Shown one piece after another: positions 8,599-16,464 of a stretch of DNA of 64,000 nt; position 1 is the stretch's first letter, and the number at the start of each line of letters is the position of its first letter. The stretch is from Geodermatophilus saharensis (GTDB taxonomy: Bacteria; Actinomycetota; Actinomycetes; Mycobacteriales; Geodermatophilaceae). The notes beneath the pieces were generated by a model, which saw nothing but the letters and a program-made list of their open reading frames with translations, ran no database searches and was not told where the DNA came from. The stretch spans positions 20,839 through 84,838 of the forward strand of contig NZ_FZOH01000010.1 in NCBI RefSeq assembly GCF_900188205.1. Direction: 5' to 3'. Made by a program: the position numbers and the translations under genes.

Positions 8599-8985
8599 GT
8601 GACCGATCCCGCCGACCGGCGGTTGCTGACGCCTGAGGAGTACCGGCAGGCGCAGGACTCGCCGGAGTTCACCGAGCTGCGCCGTCGCTTCCGCCGCTTC
8701 GCGTTCCCGATGACGGTGGCCTTCCTGGCCTGGTACCTGCTCTACGTCCTGCTGTCGACCTACGCGCCGGACTTCATGGCCACCCGGGTCTTCGGCAACG
8801 TCAACCTCGGCCTGCTGCTGGGGCTCGGGCAGTTCGTCTCGACGTTCCTCATCACCCACCTCTACGTGGCGCACGCGAACCGTCAGACCGACCCCATCGC
8901 CGACGAGATGCGCGAGCGGCTGGAGTCCCACCAGTACGCCGGCGGCGACCGGACCGACCTCGGGAAGGGAGCGACCCGTGCCTGA
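8599..8985 (+). CDS. DUF485 family membrane protein
   Basis: 128 residues with two membrane helices (FPMTVAFLAWYLLYVLLSTY and NLGLLLGLGQFVSTFLITHLYVAHAN), matching the DUF485 family. These proteins are encoded immediately before actP-type symporters throughout bacteria and are thought to assist or regulate acetate uptake; the biochemical role is not settled. The gene overlaps actP by 8 bp, a clear operon. GTG 8599 is preceded by GAGGGGG. Confidence 0.9.
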   Translation: MTDPADRRLLTPEEYRQAQDSPEFTELRRRFRRFAFPMTVAFLAWYLLYVLLSTYAPDFMATRVFGNVNLGLLLGLGQFVSTFLITHLYVAHANRQTDPIADEMRERLESHQYAGGDRTDLGKGATRA

Positions 8986-10624
8986 GGCCCAGGTCCTCGC
9001 GGCCGAGGCCACGATCGGCAGCCCGGCCGTCAACATCTCCATCTTCGGCGCGTTCGTGCTGATCACGCTGGTCATCACCTTCCGCGCCAGCCGCAACAAC
9101 AAGAGCGCCGCCGACTACTACGCGGCCGGCCGCAACATCAGCGGGACCCAGAACGGCCTGGCCATCGCCGGGGACTACCTGTCGGCGGCGTCGTTCCTGG
9201 GCATCGCCGGGGCCATCGCCGTCTACGGCTACGACGGCTTCCTGTACTCGATCGGCTTCCTCGTCGCCTGGCTGGTCGCGCTGCTGCTGGTCGCCGAGCT
9301 CATGCGCAACACCGCCCGGTACACGATGGCCGACGTCCTGGCCTTCCGGATGCGGCAGGGCCCGGTGCGCACCGCGGCGGCCATCTCGACGCTGGCGGTG
9401 TCGCTGTTCTACCTGCTGGCGCAGATGGCCGGCGCCGGCGGCCTGGTGACCCTGCTGCTCGGGGTCACCGGCGAGGCGGCGCAGGCGCTCGTCGTCGTCC
9501 TGGTCGGCGCGCTGATGATCATCTACGTGCTGGTCGGCGGCATGCGGGGCACCACGTGGGTGCAGATCATCAAGGCCTCGCTGCTGATCGCCGGCGCGCT
9601 GGTCATGACCCTGTGGGTGCTGGCCGAGTTCGGGTTCAACCTGTCCTCGCTGCTCGGCGGCGCGGTCGACAACGCCGTCGAGGGCCGTGACGTGCTCGCC
9701 CCCGGCGCCCAGTACGGCGCCACGAGCACCTCCAAGCTGGACTTCGTCTCCCTCGGCCTGGCCCTGGTCCTCGGGACGGCGGGCCTGCCGCACGTGCTCA
9801 TGCGCTTCTACACCGTGCCCACGGCGAAGGACGCCCGCCGCTCGGTGGTCTGGGCGATCTGGCTGATCGGCGTCTTCTACCTGTTCAGCCTGGTGATCGG
9901 GTACGGCGCCGGCGCCCTCGTCGGGCCGGAGCGGATCCTCGGCGCGCCCGGTGCGGTCAACTCCGCCGCGCCGCTGCTGGCCTTCGAGCTCGGCGGCACG
10001 ATCCTGCTGGGCATCATCGCCGGCGTCGCCTTCGCGACGATCCTCGCGGTGGTCGCGGGCCTCACCATCACCGCGTCGGCGTCCTTCGCCCACGACGTCT
10101 ACGCGTCGGTGATCAAGAAGGGCAACGTGCCGCCCAACGGGGAGGTGCGCATCGCCCGCATCACCGCCGTCGTCATCGGGGCGATCTCGATCGGCCTGGG
10201 CATCCTGGCGCTGCAGGCCGGGCTGAACATCGCCTTCCTCGTGGCGCTGGCGTTCGCGGTGGCCGCCTCGGCGAACCTCCCGACGATCCTCTACACGCTG
10301 TTCTGGAAGCGGTTCACCACCCAGGGCGCGCTGTGGTCGATGTACGGCGGGCTCATCGCCTGCATCGTGCTGATCGTCTTCTCGCCGGTCGTCTCGGGAG
10401 CGCCGGTCAACCCGGCCACCGGCCTGTCCCCGTCCCTGTTCCAGGACGTGGACTTCCACTGGTTCCCGCTGAACAACCCCGGCATCGTGTCGATCCCGCT
10501 GTCGTTCTTCCTCGGCTGGCTCGGCACCGTGCTGTCCAAGGAGCGGCCCGACCTCGACAAGAACGCCGAGCTCGAGGTCCGCTCGCTCACCGGCATCGGG
10601 GCGGAGAAGGCCGTCCAGCACTGA
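8978..10624 (+). CDS. actP: Cation/acetate symporter, solute:sodium symporter family
   Basis: 548 residues, about 13 membrane helices, the size of ActP. Family marks include SRNNKSAADYYAAGRNISGTQNGLAIAGDYLSAASFLG region (conserved first helices), PHVLMRFYTVP and an SSS-type sixth helix. It imports acetate and short monocarboxylates with Na+ or H+. The partner DUF485 gene overlaps its start. GTG 8978 has GGAAGGAG upstream. The operon ends in two successive hairpins (10630-10680 and 10752-10807). Confidence 0.92.
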   Translation: MPEAQVLAAEATIGSPAVNISIFGAFVLITLVITFRASRNNKSAADYYAAGRNISGTQNGLAIAGDYLSAASFLGIAGAIAVYGYDGFLYSIGFLVAWLVALLLVAELMRNTARYTMADVLAFRMRQGPVRTAAAISTLAVSLFYLLAQMAGAGGLVTLLLGVTGEAAQALVVVLVGALMIIYVLVGGMRGTTWVQIIKASLLIAGALVMTLWVLAEFGFNLSSLLGGAVDNAVEGRDVLAPGAQYGATSTSKLDFVSLGLALVLGTAGLPHVLMRFYTVPTAKDARRSVVWAIWLIGVFYLFSLVIGYGAGALVGPERILGAPGAVNSAAPLLAFELGGTILLGIIAGVAFATILAVVAGLTITASASFAHDVYASVIKKGNVPPNGEVRIARITAVVIGAISIGLGILALQAGLNIAFLVALAFAVAASANLPTILYTLFWKRFTTQGALWSMYGGLIACIVLIVFSPVVSGAPVNPATGLSPSLFQDVDFHWFPLNNPGIVSIPLSFFLGWLGTVLSKERPDLDKNAELEVRSLTGIGAEKAVQH

Positions 10625-10629
10625 GAGAA

Positions 10630-10680
10630 CCCCCGTGCCCCCCGCCGCTCGCACGCTCGCGGCGGGGCCCTGCACGGGGG
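10630..10680 (+). terminator. Terminator hairpin after actP
   Basis: Outer arms CCCCCGTGC (10630-10638) and GCACGGGGG (10672-10680) enclose inner arms CCGCCGC (10642-10648) and GCGGCGG (10659-10665). It begins 6 bases after the actP stop. Confidence 0.65.
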
Positions 10681-10751
10681 CCGTTCCAGCCACTCGCCTG
10701 GCGCGCGTCCCTGCGGGGGCGCGCGCCTCGCGCGTTCCCGTCCCCGGCGCT

Positions 10752-10807
10752 GCGTCCTCCCTCACCGCAGTGCGTCCTCCCCCACGGTGGGCGGTGAGGG
10801 AGGACGC
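10752..10807. terminator. Second inverted repeat in the 10625-10910 gap
   Basis: Seventeen-base exact arms (10752-10768 and 10791-10807) with a 22-nt loop; the loop repeats the left-arm start TGCGTCCTCC. It lies between the ends of actP and the convergent small membrane protein gene. I see no gene in this 286-bp gap. Confidence 0.55.
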
Positions 10808-10910
10808 GCCACGACCGGGGTGGCCTGCCCGCAGGGGCCCGCGGCGAGCCTGCGAGCCGTGGGGGGGCAGGGGAGAGGTCCTCCCTCTGATCACCGCCCG
10901 CCGGCGCGGG

Positions 10911-11168
10911 TCAGGCGGCGCGGACGGCGGGAGCCGGGTCGGCCAGCGGAGCGACGGGGAGGGCGGCGTCGACGGTGGCGACGGCGGCCCCGGTCGAGGG
11001 GGCGGTCCGGCGCGAGCGGCGCACCGCCCAGCGGGCGGCGAGGGCGGTGAGGACGACGAGGCCGGCGAGCGCCTCGCGGGCGGAGCCGGCGGCGGCGCCG
11101 GCCACCGCGACGGCGAGCGCCGCGGCGTGGACGACCGTCAGCAGGACGGCCGGGGTGGGCAGGTGCAC
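10911..11168 (-). CDS. Small hypothetical membrane protein
   Basis: 85 residues from GTG 11168, with GGAGG 7 bases upstream. Two hydrophobic segments (TPAVLLTVVHAAALAVAVAG and EALAGLVVLTALAARWAV) followed by an Arg-rich RRSRR and an Ala/Pro-rich tail suggest a two-helix membrane protein with a cytoplasmic tail. No family recognised. It lies downstream of the manganese catalase on the same strand, separated by a hairpin at 11212-11245. Confidence 0.6.
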   Translation of the reverse strand: MHLPTPAVLLTVVHAAALAVAVAGAAAGSAREALAGLVVLTALAARWAVRRSRRTAPSTGAAVATVDAALPVAPLADPAPAVRAA

Positions 11169-11211
11169 GGGGACCTCCGGGACTGCCGGGCGAGCGGGAG
11201 GCGCCCGCCGG

Positions 11212-11245
11212 GCCGGTGCCCGGACCGCGGGGTCCGGCCACCGGC
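11212..11245 (-). terminator. Terminator hairpin after manganese catalase
   Basis: GCCGGTG (11212-11218) and CCGGACC (11220-11226) pair with GGTCCGG (11231-11237) and CACCGGC (11239-11245) around a GCGG loop, with one C/C mismatch. It lies 33 bases beyond the catalase stop on the minus strand. Confidence 0.6.
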
Positions 11246-11278
11246 GCGGCGACGGCGCGGTGGGGCGAGGTCAGCCCC

Positions 11279-12139
11279 TCACTTGAGCAGGTCCTTGGCC
11301 TTCTGCAGCATCGTGTGGGCCTCGGTCTGCGGGGTGTCGTAGAGCCGCGGGTCACCGGGGACCAGCGTCGGGGCGTCGGCGGTGGCCTCGATGGCCGCGG
11401 CGCGGAAGGTGCCCTTGCCGTCGATCGAGGGGCCGGAGGCCCAGCGGCCGTTGGCGGCCTCGGGGCCGTCGGAGGCCTGGATGAAGGTGTAGCCCAGGTC
11501 GCCGACCTCCTCGTCCAGCGGGAACGCCTCGGGCACCGGCAGCCCCTCCAGGCCGTCCTCCTTGAGCTGCTCGACGGCGGCCAGCCACTGCTGCTGGTGC
11601 ATGTGGTCGCGGGTGATGAGGAACCGGAGCATGTCCTTGACGCCCGGGTCGTCGGTCATGTTGTAGAGCCGGGCGACCTGCAGCCGGCCCTGCATCTCGG
11701 CGGTGGCGTTGTAGTAGAAGTCCGCCATCAGGTTGCCGCTGGCGGTCACGTAGGCGCCGGACCAGGGGTTGCCCATGGAGTCCATGTACGAGGCGCCCTG
11801 CCCGTTCTGGATGAGGTGCTGCGGGTTGTGCTGGCCGTAGCCGGCGGCGGCCTCCTTGGTGCGGTCGGCCGAGTCGGGCTTGAGCGGCACGTGGTCGAGC
11901 AGCCGGTCGATCATCGTGACGATCATCTCGACGTGGGCCAGTTCCTCCGTGCCGATCGAGAGGAGCATGTCCTTGTACTTGCCGGGCAGTCGGCAGTTCC
12001 AGCCCTGCAGCAGGTACTGGGTGGCGACGGTCATCTCGCCCCACTGACCGCCGAGGATCTCCTGCATCTTGCGGGCGAAGTCCGGGTCGGGACCGTCGGG
12101 CTTGGCCTCGTACTGCAGGGCGTGGGTGTGCGTGAACAC
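11279..12139 (-). CDS. Manganese catalase (non-haem, ferritin-like)
   Basis: 286 residues, the usual length for manganese catalases. It disproportionates hydrogen peroxide at a dinuclear Mn centre in a four-helix bundle. Visible ligands: Glu in QEILGGQWGEMTVATQYL, Glu/His in GTEELAHVEMIVTMID, Glu in NATAEMQGRLQVARL and His in ITRDHMHQQQWLAA. GTG 12139 was preferred over an upstream codon because GAGGGGAAG sits just before it and FTHTHALQYEAKPD is the family N-terminus. It stands alone between terminators. Together with the manganese exporter near 52 kb it indicates high manganese use, common in desiccation- and oxidation-tolerant actinobacteria. Confidence 0.93.
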   Translation of the reverse strand: MFTHTHALQYEAKPDGPDPDFARKMQEILGGQWGEMTVATQYLLQGWNCRLPGKYKDMLLSIGTEELAHVEMIVTMIDRLLDHVPLKPDSADRTKEAAAGYGQHNPQHLIQNGQGASYMDSMGNPWSGAYVTASGNLMADFYYNATAEMQGRLQVARLYNMTDDPGVKDMLRFLITRDHMHQQQWLAAVEQLKEDGLEGLPVPEAFPLDEEVGDLGYTFIQASDGPEAANGRWASGPSIDGKGTFRAAAIEATADAPTLVPGDPRLYDTPQTEAHTMLQKAKDLLK

Positions 12140-12275
12140 GGGCTTCCCCTCACTGCGTCGTCGCGTCACCGCTCCTGCGGTGACACCGGGGATCTGCCCG
12201 CGCCCGCTGGCCCACCGGTGCCGTCCCGTGGCCCCCCGGTGCCATTCCGATCGTCGGCCTCCCGGCCGACACCGC

Positions 12276-12363
12276 GGCCAATTGCGCTACGAAGGCACCC
12301 CTCCTCGAGGCCGGGCGGCGGGCGCCGGATCCCCGTCGCAGCCAATAGCGTTACAAAGGCACC
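12276..12363. repeat. Two copies of a 23-bp dispersed intergenic element
   Basis: Copies at 12277-12299 and 12341-12363, both ending in AAGGCACC and starting GCCAAT, share the pattern GCCAnTnGCGnTACnAAGGCACC. Four more copies lie at 54049, 54086, 54810 and 54843. Here they fill the 275-bp gap upstream of the manganese catalase and beyond the end of the histidine kinase gene. No gene is visible in the gap. Confidence 0.7.
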
Positions 12364-12414
12364 ACCCCTCGGCATCGGGTGGGCATCAGCCCTGCACAGG
12401 CACCACGACGGACG

Positions 12415-13155
12415 TCAGCGGTCGGGGAGCTCCACGCGCAGGGTCAGCCCCGCCTCGGTCACCGCCCAGGTCACCCGGCCGCCGAGGTCGTGGGCGTGCC
12501 GCTGCACCGACCACAGGCCCAGCCCGGTGAGGTCGACCGGCGGGGTGTCCCCGCGCAGGTACTGCACCACCCGGTCGGGCGAGGCGACGTCCTGGGTGAG
12601 GGCCAGGCGCACCCACCCGCTGCGGCAGGTGACGCAGAGCAGCGCCGGCGCGCCGTCGCCGTGCCGGTGGGCGTTCTCCAGCAGGTTGGTGAGGATCCGC
12701 TGCACCCGGGCGTCGGCCACCCCGACGTCGCCCGCGCACTCCTGCAGGGCCAGCGTCAGCTTTCCCGCGGGCAGCCCGGAGGCGGCGAGCGACGCGCGCA
12801 CGACGTCGCCGAGCAGCCGCCCGCCCGCCGCCCGCCGCGTCGCCCCGCCGCTGGCATCGGCGGTGCGCAGCATCGACGACAGGTGCGCGGTCTGCTCGCG
12901 GGCCAGCTCCAGCACCTCCCGGCGGTCGGCCGCCGTGCGGTCGAGGCTGCCCAGCAGCGCCTCCAGCGAGGCCAGGGGGCTGCGCATGTCGTGGCACATG
13001 GCCGCCAGCAGCGCACCCTCGGGCGTGGCCGGCGGCTCCGGCTCGGGACCCCGGGTGGCGCGGGCGACGTGCTCGCGCACCACCCGGGCCAGGTCGGCCA
13101 GCAGCCGGCCGGAACCGGACCGGGCGGTACGGGGTGTGTCGGGGGCGAGGGTCAC
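12415..13155 (-). CDS. Short soluble histidine kinase
   Basis: 246 residues. A HisKA dimerisation helix carries the phosphoacceptor in MCHDMRSPLASLEALL, and the ATP-binding region has the N-box LTNLLENAHRHGDG and a GLGLW segment. The G1 box is weak (VASPDRVVQYLRG), and there is no sensor or membrane domain, so input must come from a partner. GTG 13155 is preferred because GGAGG lies 5 bases upstream; GTG 13161 would overlap that site. It is divergent from an orphan response regulator (start 13215), the likely cognate partner. Activity is plausible but the catalytic domain looks degenerate. Confidence 0.75.
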   Translation of the reverse strand: MTLAPDTPRTARSGSGRLLADLARVVREHVARATRGPEPEPPATPEGALLAAMCHDMRSPLASLEALLGSLDRTAADRREVLELAREQTAHLSSMLRTADASGGATRRAAGGRLLGDVVRASLAASGLPAGKLTLALQECAGDVGVADARVQRILTNLLENAHRHGDGAPALLCVTCRSGWVRLALTQDVASPDRVVQYLRGDTPPVDLTGLGLWSVQRHAHDLGGRVTWAVTEAGLTLRVELPDR

Positions 13156-13214
13156 GGGCACCTCCGGGGTGCGGTCGGCCGGGTCCGCCGGGCGACGGGC
13201 CGGTGAGGAGGGTC

Positions 13215-13904
13215 GTGGGGACCGACGCCGGGTCTGGGCGTCCCGAGCACGTGGACGTGGTGGTCGTCGACGACCACCCGCTGTTCAGCCGGGGCCTGTC
13301 GCTGCTCCTGCCCGGGGTCAGCGAGGGGCGGGTGCGGGTCGTGGCCACCACCGACGACGCCTCCGCGGCCGCCGCGCTGGTCCGCCGGCACCACGCCGAC
13401 GTCGCCGTCGTCGACCTGCACATGCCGCCACCGGGCGGGGTGCGGGCGATCGCCGCCATCCGCCGGGCCGACCCGGTGGTGCGCGTCGTGGCGCTGTCCG
13501 GGCTGGCCGAGGCCGACGCCGCGCTGGAGGCGCTGCGCGCCGGCGCGGCCGGCTTCCTGCCCAAGACCGCCGACCCCGAGCACCTGGTGCGCCCGCTGCT
13601 GGCGGTGCTCGACGGCTGGTCGGTGGTGCCCGAGGCGCTGCTGCGCCAGCTGCTCGACGACGCCGCCCCGACCGGCGAGCAGACCGTCGCCGACCGGCTG
13701 ACCAGCGACGAGCGCCGGCTGTGGCGGCTGGTGGCCGACGGCACGAGCACCGTCGACATCGCCACGACGCTGCACGTCTCCGAGCGCACCGCCAAGCGGC
13801 TGGTCGCCGCGCTGCTGCGCCGCCTCGGGGTGGCCACCCGGGTGGAGGCGGCCGCACTCGCCGGCCGCGTCGGTCTCGGCACGGGGACCGGCGGAGCGGG
13901 CTGA
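13215..13904 (+). CDS. NarL/LuxR-type response regulator
   Basis: 229 residues. The receiver domain shows the acidic pair VVVVDDHPLFSRG, the phosphorylatable Asp in VAVVDLHMPPPGGV, Ser/Thr in ALSGLAEAD and Lys in GFLPKTADPE. The C-terminal HTH (TSDERRLWRLVADGTSTVDIATTLHVSERTAKRLVAALLRRLGV) is of LuxR type though with unusual residues, lacking the typical LTxRE start. Starts at GTG 13215 or GTG 13251 are possible; the first follows GAGGAGGG closely. It is paired divergently with the short histidine kinase. Confidence 0.82.
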   Translation: MGTDAGSGRPEHVDVVVVDDHPLFSRGLSLLLPGVSEGRVRVVATTDDASAAAALVRRHHADVAVVDLHMPPPGGVRAIAAIRRADPVVRVVALSGLAEADAALEALRAGAAGFLPKTADPEHLVRPLLAVLDGWSVVPEALLRQLLDDAAPTGEQTVADRLTSDERRLWRLVADGTSTVDIATTLHVSERTAKRLVAALLRRLGVATRVEAAALAGRVGLGTGTGGAG

Positions 13905-13932
13905 GCGGCGGACGTGCCGCAGCGCGGTCGTC

Positions 13933-13961
13933 ATCACGCCCGGGCTACCCGGGGGCGTGAT
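13933..13961. terminator. Bidirectional terminator hairpin
   Basis: ATCACGCCC (13933-13941) pairs with GGGCGTGAT (13953-13961), with additional GGG/CCC pairing in the loop. It lies between the convergent response regulator and PH-domain genes. Confidence 0.55.
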
Positions 13962-14014
13962 CGACACGCGGCCGTCTCGGTGAACTGGCCCCGACGGGCC
14001 AGCGACGGGGCGGG

Positions 14015-15550
14015 TCAGCCGGCGGGGCGGTCCCCGGGACCGGACGCGGTGGCCCAGGGGCCGGAGGCGGCGGCGGTGAAGGCGGCGACGTCGGCGGCGG
14101 CCATGTCCACCGCGGCGTAGCCCCCGGTGCCCGCCCCCACGCACGCCACCACCGTGGCCAGGCCCGCGCGGCGCTGGAAGAACGTCTGGCGCACCTGCCA
14201 GCCGACGACGGCCCGCCGCTGCAGCACCGCCTGCTCGCGCACCAGCAGCCCGCTGCGCACGCTGAACGAGCGCGGGCCGGCCGCGTGGCCGAGCGCGGCG
14301 TAGCGGCCCAGGCCCAGCGGCACGCTGAGCACGGTCAGGACGACGCCGAGGGCGAGCAGCCCCCAGAAGCCGGTGGTCGCCTGCAGCGCCGCGCCGGCCG
14401 CCGCGACGGCGAGCCCGGCCAGCAGCGCTCGCACCACCGCCCGGCGCCGGGCGGCCGGCGGGTGCGCGCGCAGCGGGCCGGGGTCGTCGACGAGCAGGCC
14501 CAGCAGCCGGACCGCCTCCCCGCGCGGCCCGAGGGGGAACAGCTGCCCGCGCCGGCTGGCCGCGCCGAGCCCGGTGACCAGGGCGTTGACCCGGGCGGCC
14601 CGCACCAGCCGCATGCCCAGCCCCTCGGCGAGCGTGCCGCCGCGGATCCGGTCGACCTCCAGCTCGGTGTGCCGCCGGGTCACCAGGCCGCGGACGGCGC
14701 TCAGCGACCCGCCGCGGCGGACCAGCCGGAATCCCCAGTTGACCACCGCCGCCCCGAGCACCGCCCCGATGGCGAGCAGCACCAGAGCGGCCACCGCGGC
14801 GACGACGAGGACGCGGACGTCGCTGAGGTCGGGGCCGGAGAGGTCGGGCCGCAGGTCGCGGGGCAGCTCCTGCAGCAGCCGGGACAGCGCGCCGACCGCG
14901 GCCAGCGGCACCGCGAGGTAGCTGGCGACCAGCGGCGCGTAGAGCAGCCACCGCGGGTCGAAGCGGGCCAGCTCCACCTCGGCCGGCTCCTCCGGTGCCG
15001 CCGACGGGTCGGCCCCGGCAGGGACCGGCCGCGCCGCCCGGCGGTGGGTGAGCACCGAGACGCGCAACCGGTCGCCCTCGGCCCGCGGGACGCCGTCGAC
15101 GACGACCTCCTCGTCGCTGCCGGCCACCGTCCCCGCCGCGGCGTCGATGCGGACCCGCACCAGTCCGAAGAGCCGGTGCAGCGCCGGCGCCTCGACCTCG
15201 ACGCCGCGGATGCGGTCGTTGGGCACGGTGCGCACCGACCGCGCCAGCAGCCCGCGGGTGACCACCACCGCCGACGGGGTGTCGGCGTAGGTCGTGCGCC
15301 ACCAGGTCAGGCCGGCGAACAGCAGCGACAGCGCCGTCACCGCCGCCACCAGCGCGACGACGACGCCCGGGCCGTCGATCCCGATGGCGGCCACCAGGGG
15401 GATCGCCGCGGGCACGACCTGCCGGGCCTGCTTGAACGTCACCGTGTGCACCAGGACGACCAGCGGCGAGGTGCGGCGGGCCCCGGCCGGTCCGCCGTCG
15501 CCGGGCGGCACGACCGCGACGGCCGGGGGAGGTGGCGCGGGCTCGGTCAC
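14015..15550 (-). CDS. Membrane protein with three bacterial PH (bPH2) domains, YdbT-like
   Basis: 511 residues with paired membrane helices alternating with three PH-like beta domains, e.g. TYADTPSAVVVTRGLLARSVRTVPNDRIRGVEVE, VNWGFRLVRRGGSLSAVRGLVTRRHTELEVDRIRGG and AGPRSFSVRSGLLVREQAVLQRRAVVGW. The arrangement matches Bacillus YdbT, which with YdbS protects against some antimicrobial peptides and bacteriocins; the molecular action is unknown. GTG 15550 overlaps the stop of the upstream gene (GTGA), so the two are coupled. Confidence 0.85.
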   Translation of the reverse strand: MTEPAPPPPAVAVVPPGDGGPAGARRTSPLVVLVHTVTFKQARQVVPAAIPLVAAIGIDGPGVVVALVAAVTALSLLFAGLTWWRTTYADTPSAVVVTRGLLARSVRTVPNDRIRGVEVEAPALHRLFGLVRVRIDAAAGTVAGSDEEVVVDGVPRAEGDRLRVSVLTHRRAARPVPAGADPSAAPEEPAEVELARFDPRWLLYAPLVASYLAVPLAAVGALSRLLQELPRDLRPDLSGPDLSDVRVLVVAAVAALVLLAIGAVLGAAVVNWGFRLVRRGGSLSAVRGLVTRRHTELEVDRIRGGTLAEGLGMRLVRAARVNALVTGLGAASRRGQLFPLGPRGEAVRLLGLLVDDPGPLRAHPPAARRRAVVRALLAGLAVAAAGAALQATTGFWGLLALGVVLTVLSVPLGLGRYAALGHAAGPRSFSVRSGLLVREQAVLQRRAVVGWQVRQTFFQRRAGLATVVACVGAGTGGYAAVDMAAADVAAFTAAASGPWATASGPGDRPAG

Positions 15551-16062
15551 GTCGCCTCGTCCCGCACCTGCTCGGCGCGGCGGGCGAGGTCCTCGGCGAC
15601 CCGCTCGGCGACGGCGACCTCCAGGTGCGGCACCCGCACGGTGCCCTGCGAGGAGGCGGTGAGCACGGCGACGCTGGCCAGGCCGTAGAGCTGCTGCAGC
15701 ACGCCGCGGGTGACGTCGACGGTCTGGATCCGGGCGACCGGCACCAGCGTCCAGGTGCGGGTCAGCCAGCCGGTCAGGGTGTGCACCGTCTCCGCGGTGA
15801 CCTCCCACCGGTGCACCCGGTACCGGATCCACGGCCGGACGCCGATCGCCACCACCGCGTACACGGCGACCAGCACCGGCAGCAGCCACCGCAGCACGGG
15901 CACCGGACCACCCACCGACGCCGGCACCAGCAGCACGCCGACGCCGACGAGCACGCCGTAGACGAGGGTCCCGATCACGCCCTCGGTCACCCAGAGCCAG
16001 ATCGCCGAGCGCGACAGCTGCCAGGCCGGCTCGTGGACCGGGGGCGCGGGGGGAGCGGTCAT
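15547..16062 (-). CDS. Membrane protein with one bPH2 domain, YdbS-like
   Basis: 171 residues. Two membrane helices (LWVTEGVIGTLVYGVLVGVG and RWLLPVLVAVYAVVAIGV) are followed by one bPH2 domain (RYRVHRWEVTAETVHTLTG, TLVPVARIQTVDVTRGVLQQLYGLASV, VRVPHLEVAVAERVAEDLA). It is the usual partner of the three-domain protein, which its stop codon overlaps. ATG 16062 follows GAGG at 9 bases; ATG 16071 is an alternative. Confidence 0.85.
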   Translation of the reverse strand: MTAPPAPPVHEPAWQLSRSAIWLWVTEGVIGTLVYGVLVGVGVLLVPASVGGPVPVLRWLLPVLVAVYAVVAIGVRPWIRYRVHRWEVTAETVHTLTGWLTRTWTLVPVARIQTVDVTRGVLQQLYGLASVAVLTASSQGTVRVPHLEVAVAERVAEDLARRAEQVRDEAT

Positions 16063-16131
16063 CACGTCCATCCTCGCAGCCGGGACGCGGCGGGGCCCGC
16101 ACCCGCCGGACCTGGGACAGTGGGCGGCGTG

Positions 16132-16461
16132 ATGCCGCAGCAGGTCCCGACCGTGCCCGCCGCCGAGGTGCCCGAGGACGCCGTGGTGCTCGACGTCCGC
16201 GAGGACGGCGAGTGGGTGACCGGCCACGTCGAGGGTGCGACGCACATCCCGATGGGCGACGTCCCGGCCCGGCTCGGCGAGGTCCCCGAGGGCGACCCGC
16301 TCTACGTCGTCTGCCGCAGCGGGGGCCGGTCGGCGCGGGTGGCCGCCTGGCTCAACCACAACGGCTACGACGCGGTGAACGTCGGCGACGGCATGGGCGG
16401 CTGGGAGGCGGCCGGGCGGCCCATGGTGAGCGAGACCGGGCAGCCGCCGTTCGTGCGCTGA
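16132..16461 (+). CDS. Rhodanese-like domain protein
   Basis: 109 residues: a single rhodanese domain with VVLDVREDGEWVTGHVEGATHIPMGD and the active-site loop VVCRSGGRSARVAAWL (Cys nucleophile in CRSGGRS), then DAVNVGDGMGGWEAAGRP. It probably transfers sulfane sulfur between thiols in the cytoplasm. A GTG directly precedes the ATG and could be used instead. It is divergent from the PH-domain pair and converges on the GH6 gene with a 3-bp gap. Confidence 0.88.
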   Translation: MPQQVPTVPAAEVPEDAVVLDVREDGEWVTGHVEGATHIPMGDVPARLGEVPEGDPLYVVCRSGGRSARVAAWLNHNGYDAVNVGDGMGGWEAAGRPMVSETGQPPFVR

Positions 16462-16464
16462 GCG

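Noticed and set aside
10911..11168. Small ORF as antisense artefact in the actP-catalase gap
   Set aside because: Rejected the artefact reading: a GGAGG site precedes its GTG and two hydrophobic segments are coherent, so it was kept as a low-certainty gene.
11216..13960. Plus-strand frame of 914 codons spanning the manganese catalase, histidine kinase and response regulator
   Set aside because: It crosses three better supported genes on two strands, has no domain and contains typical shadow composition.
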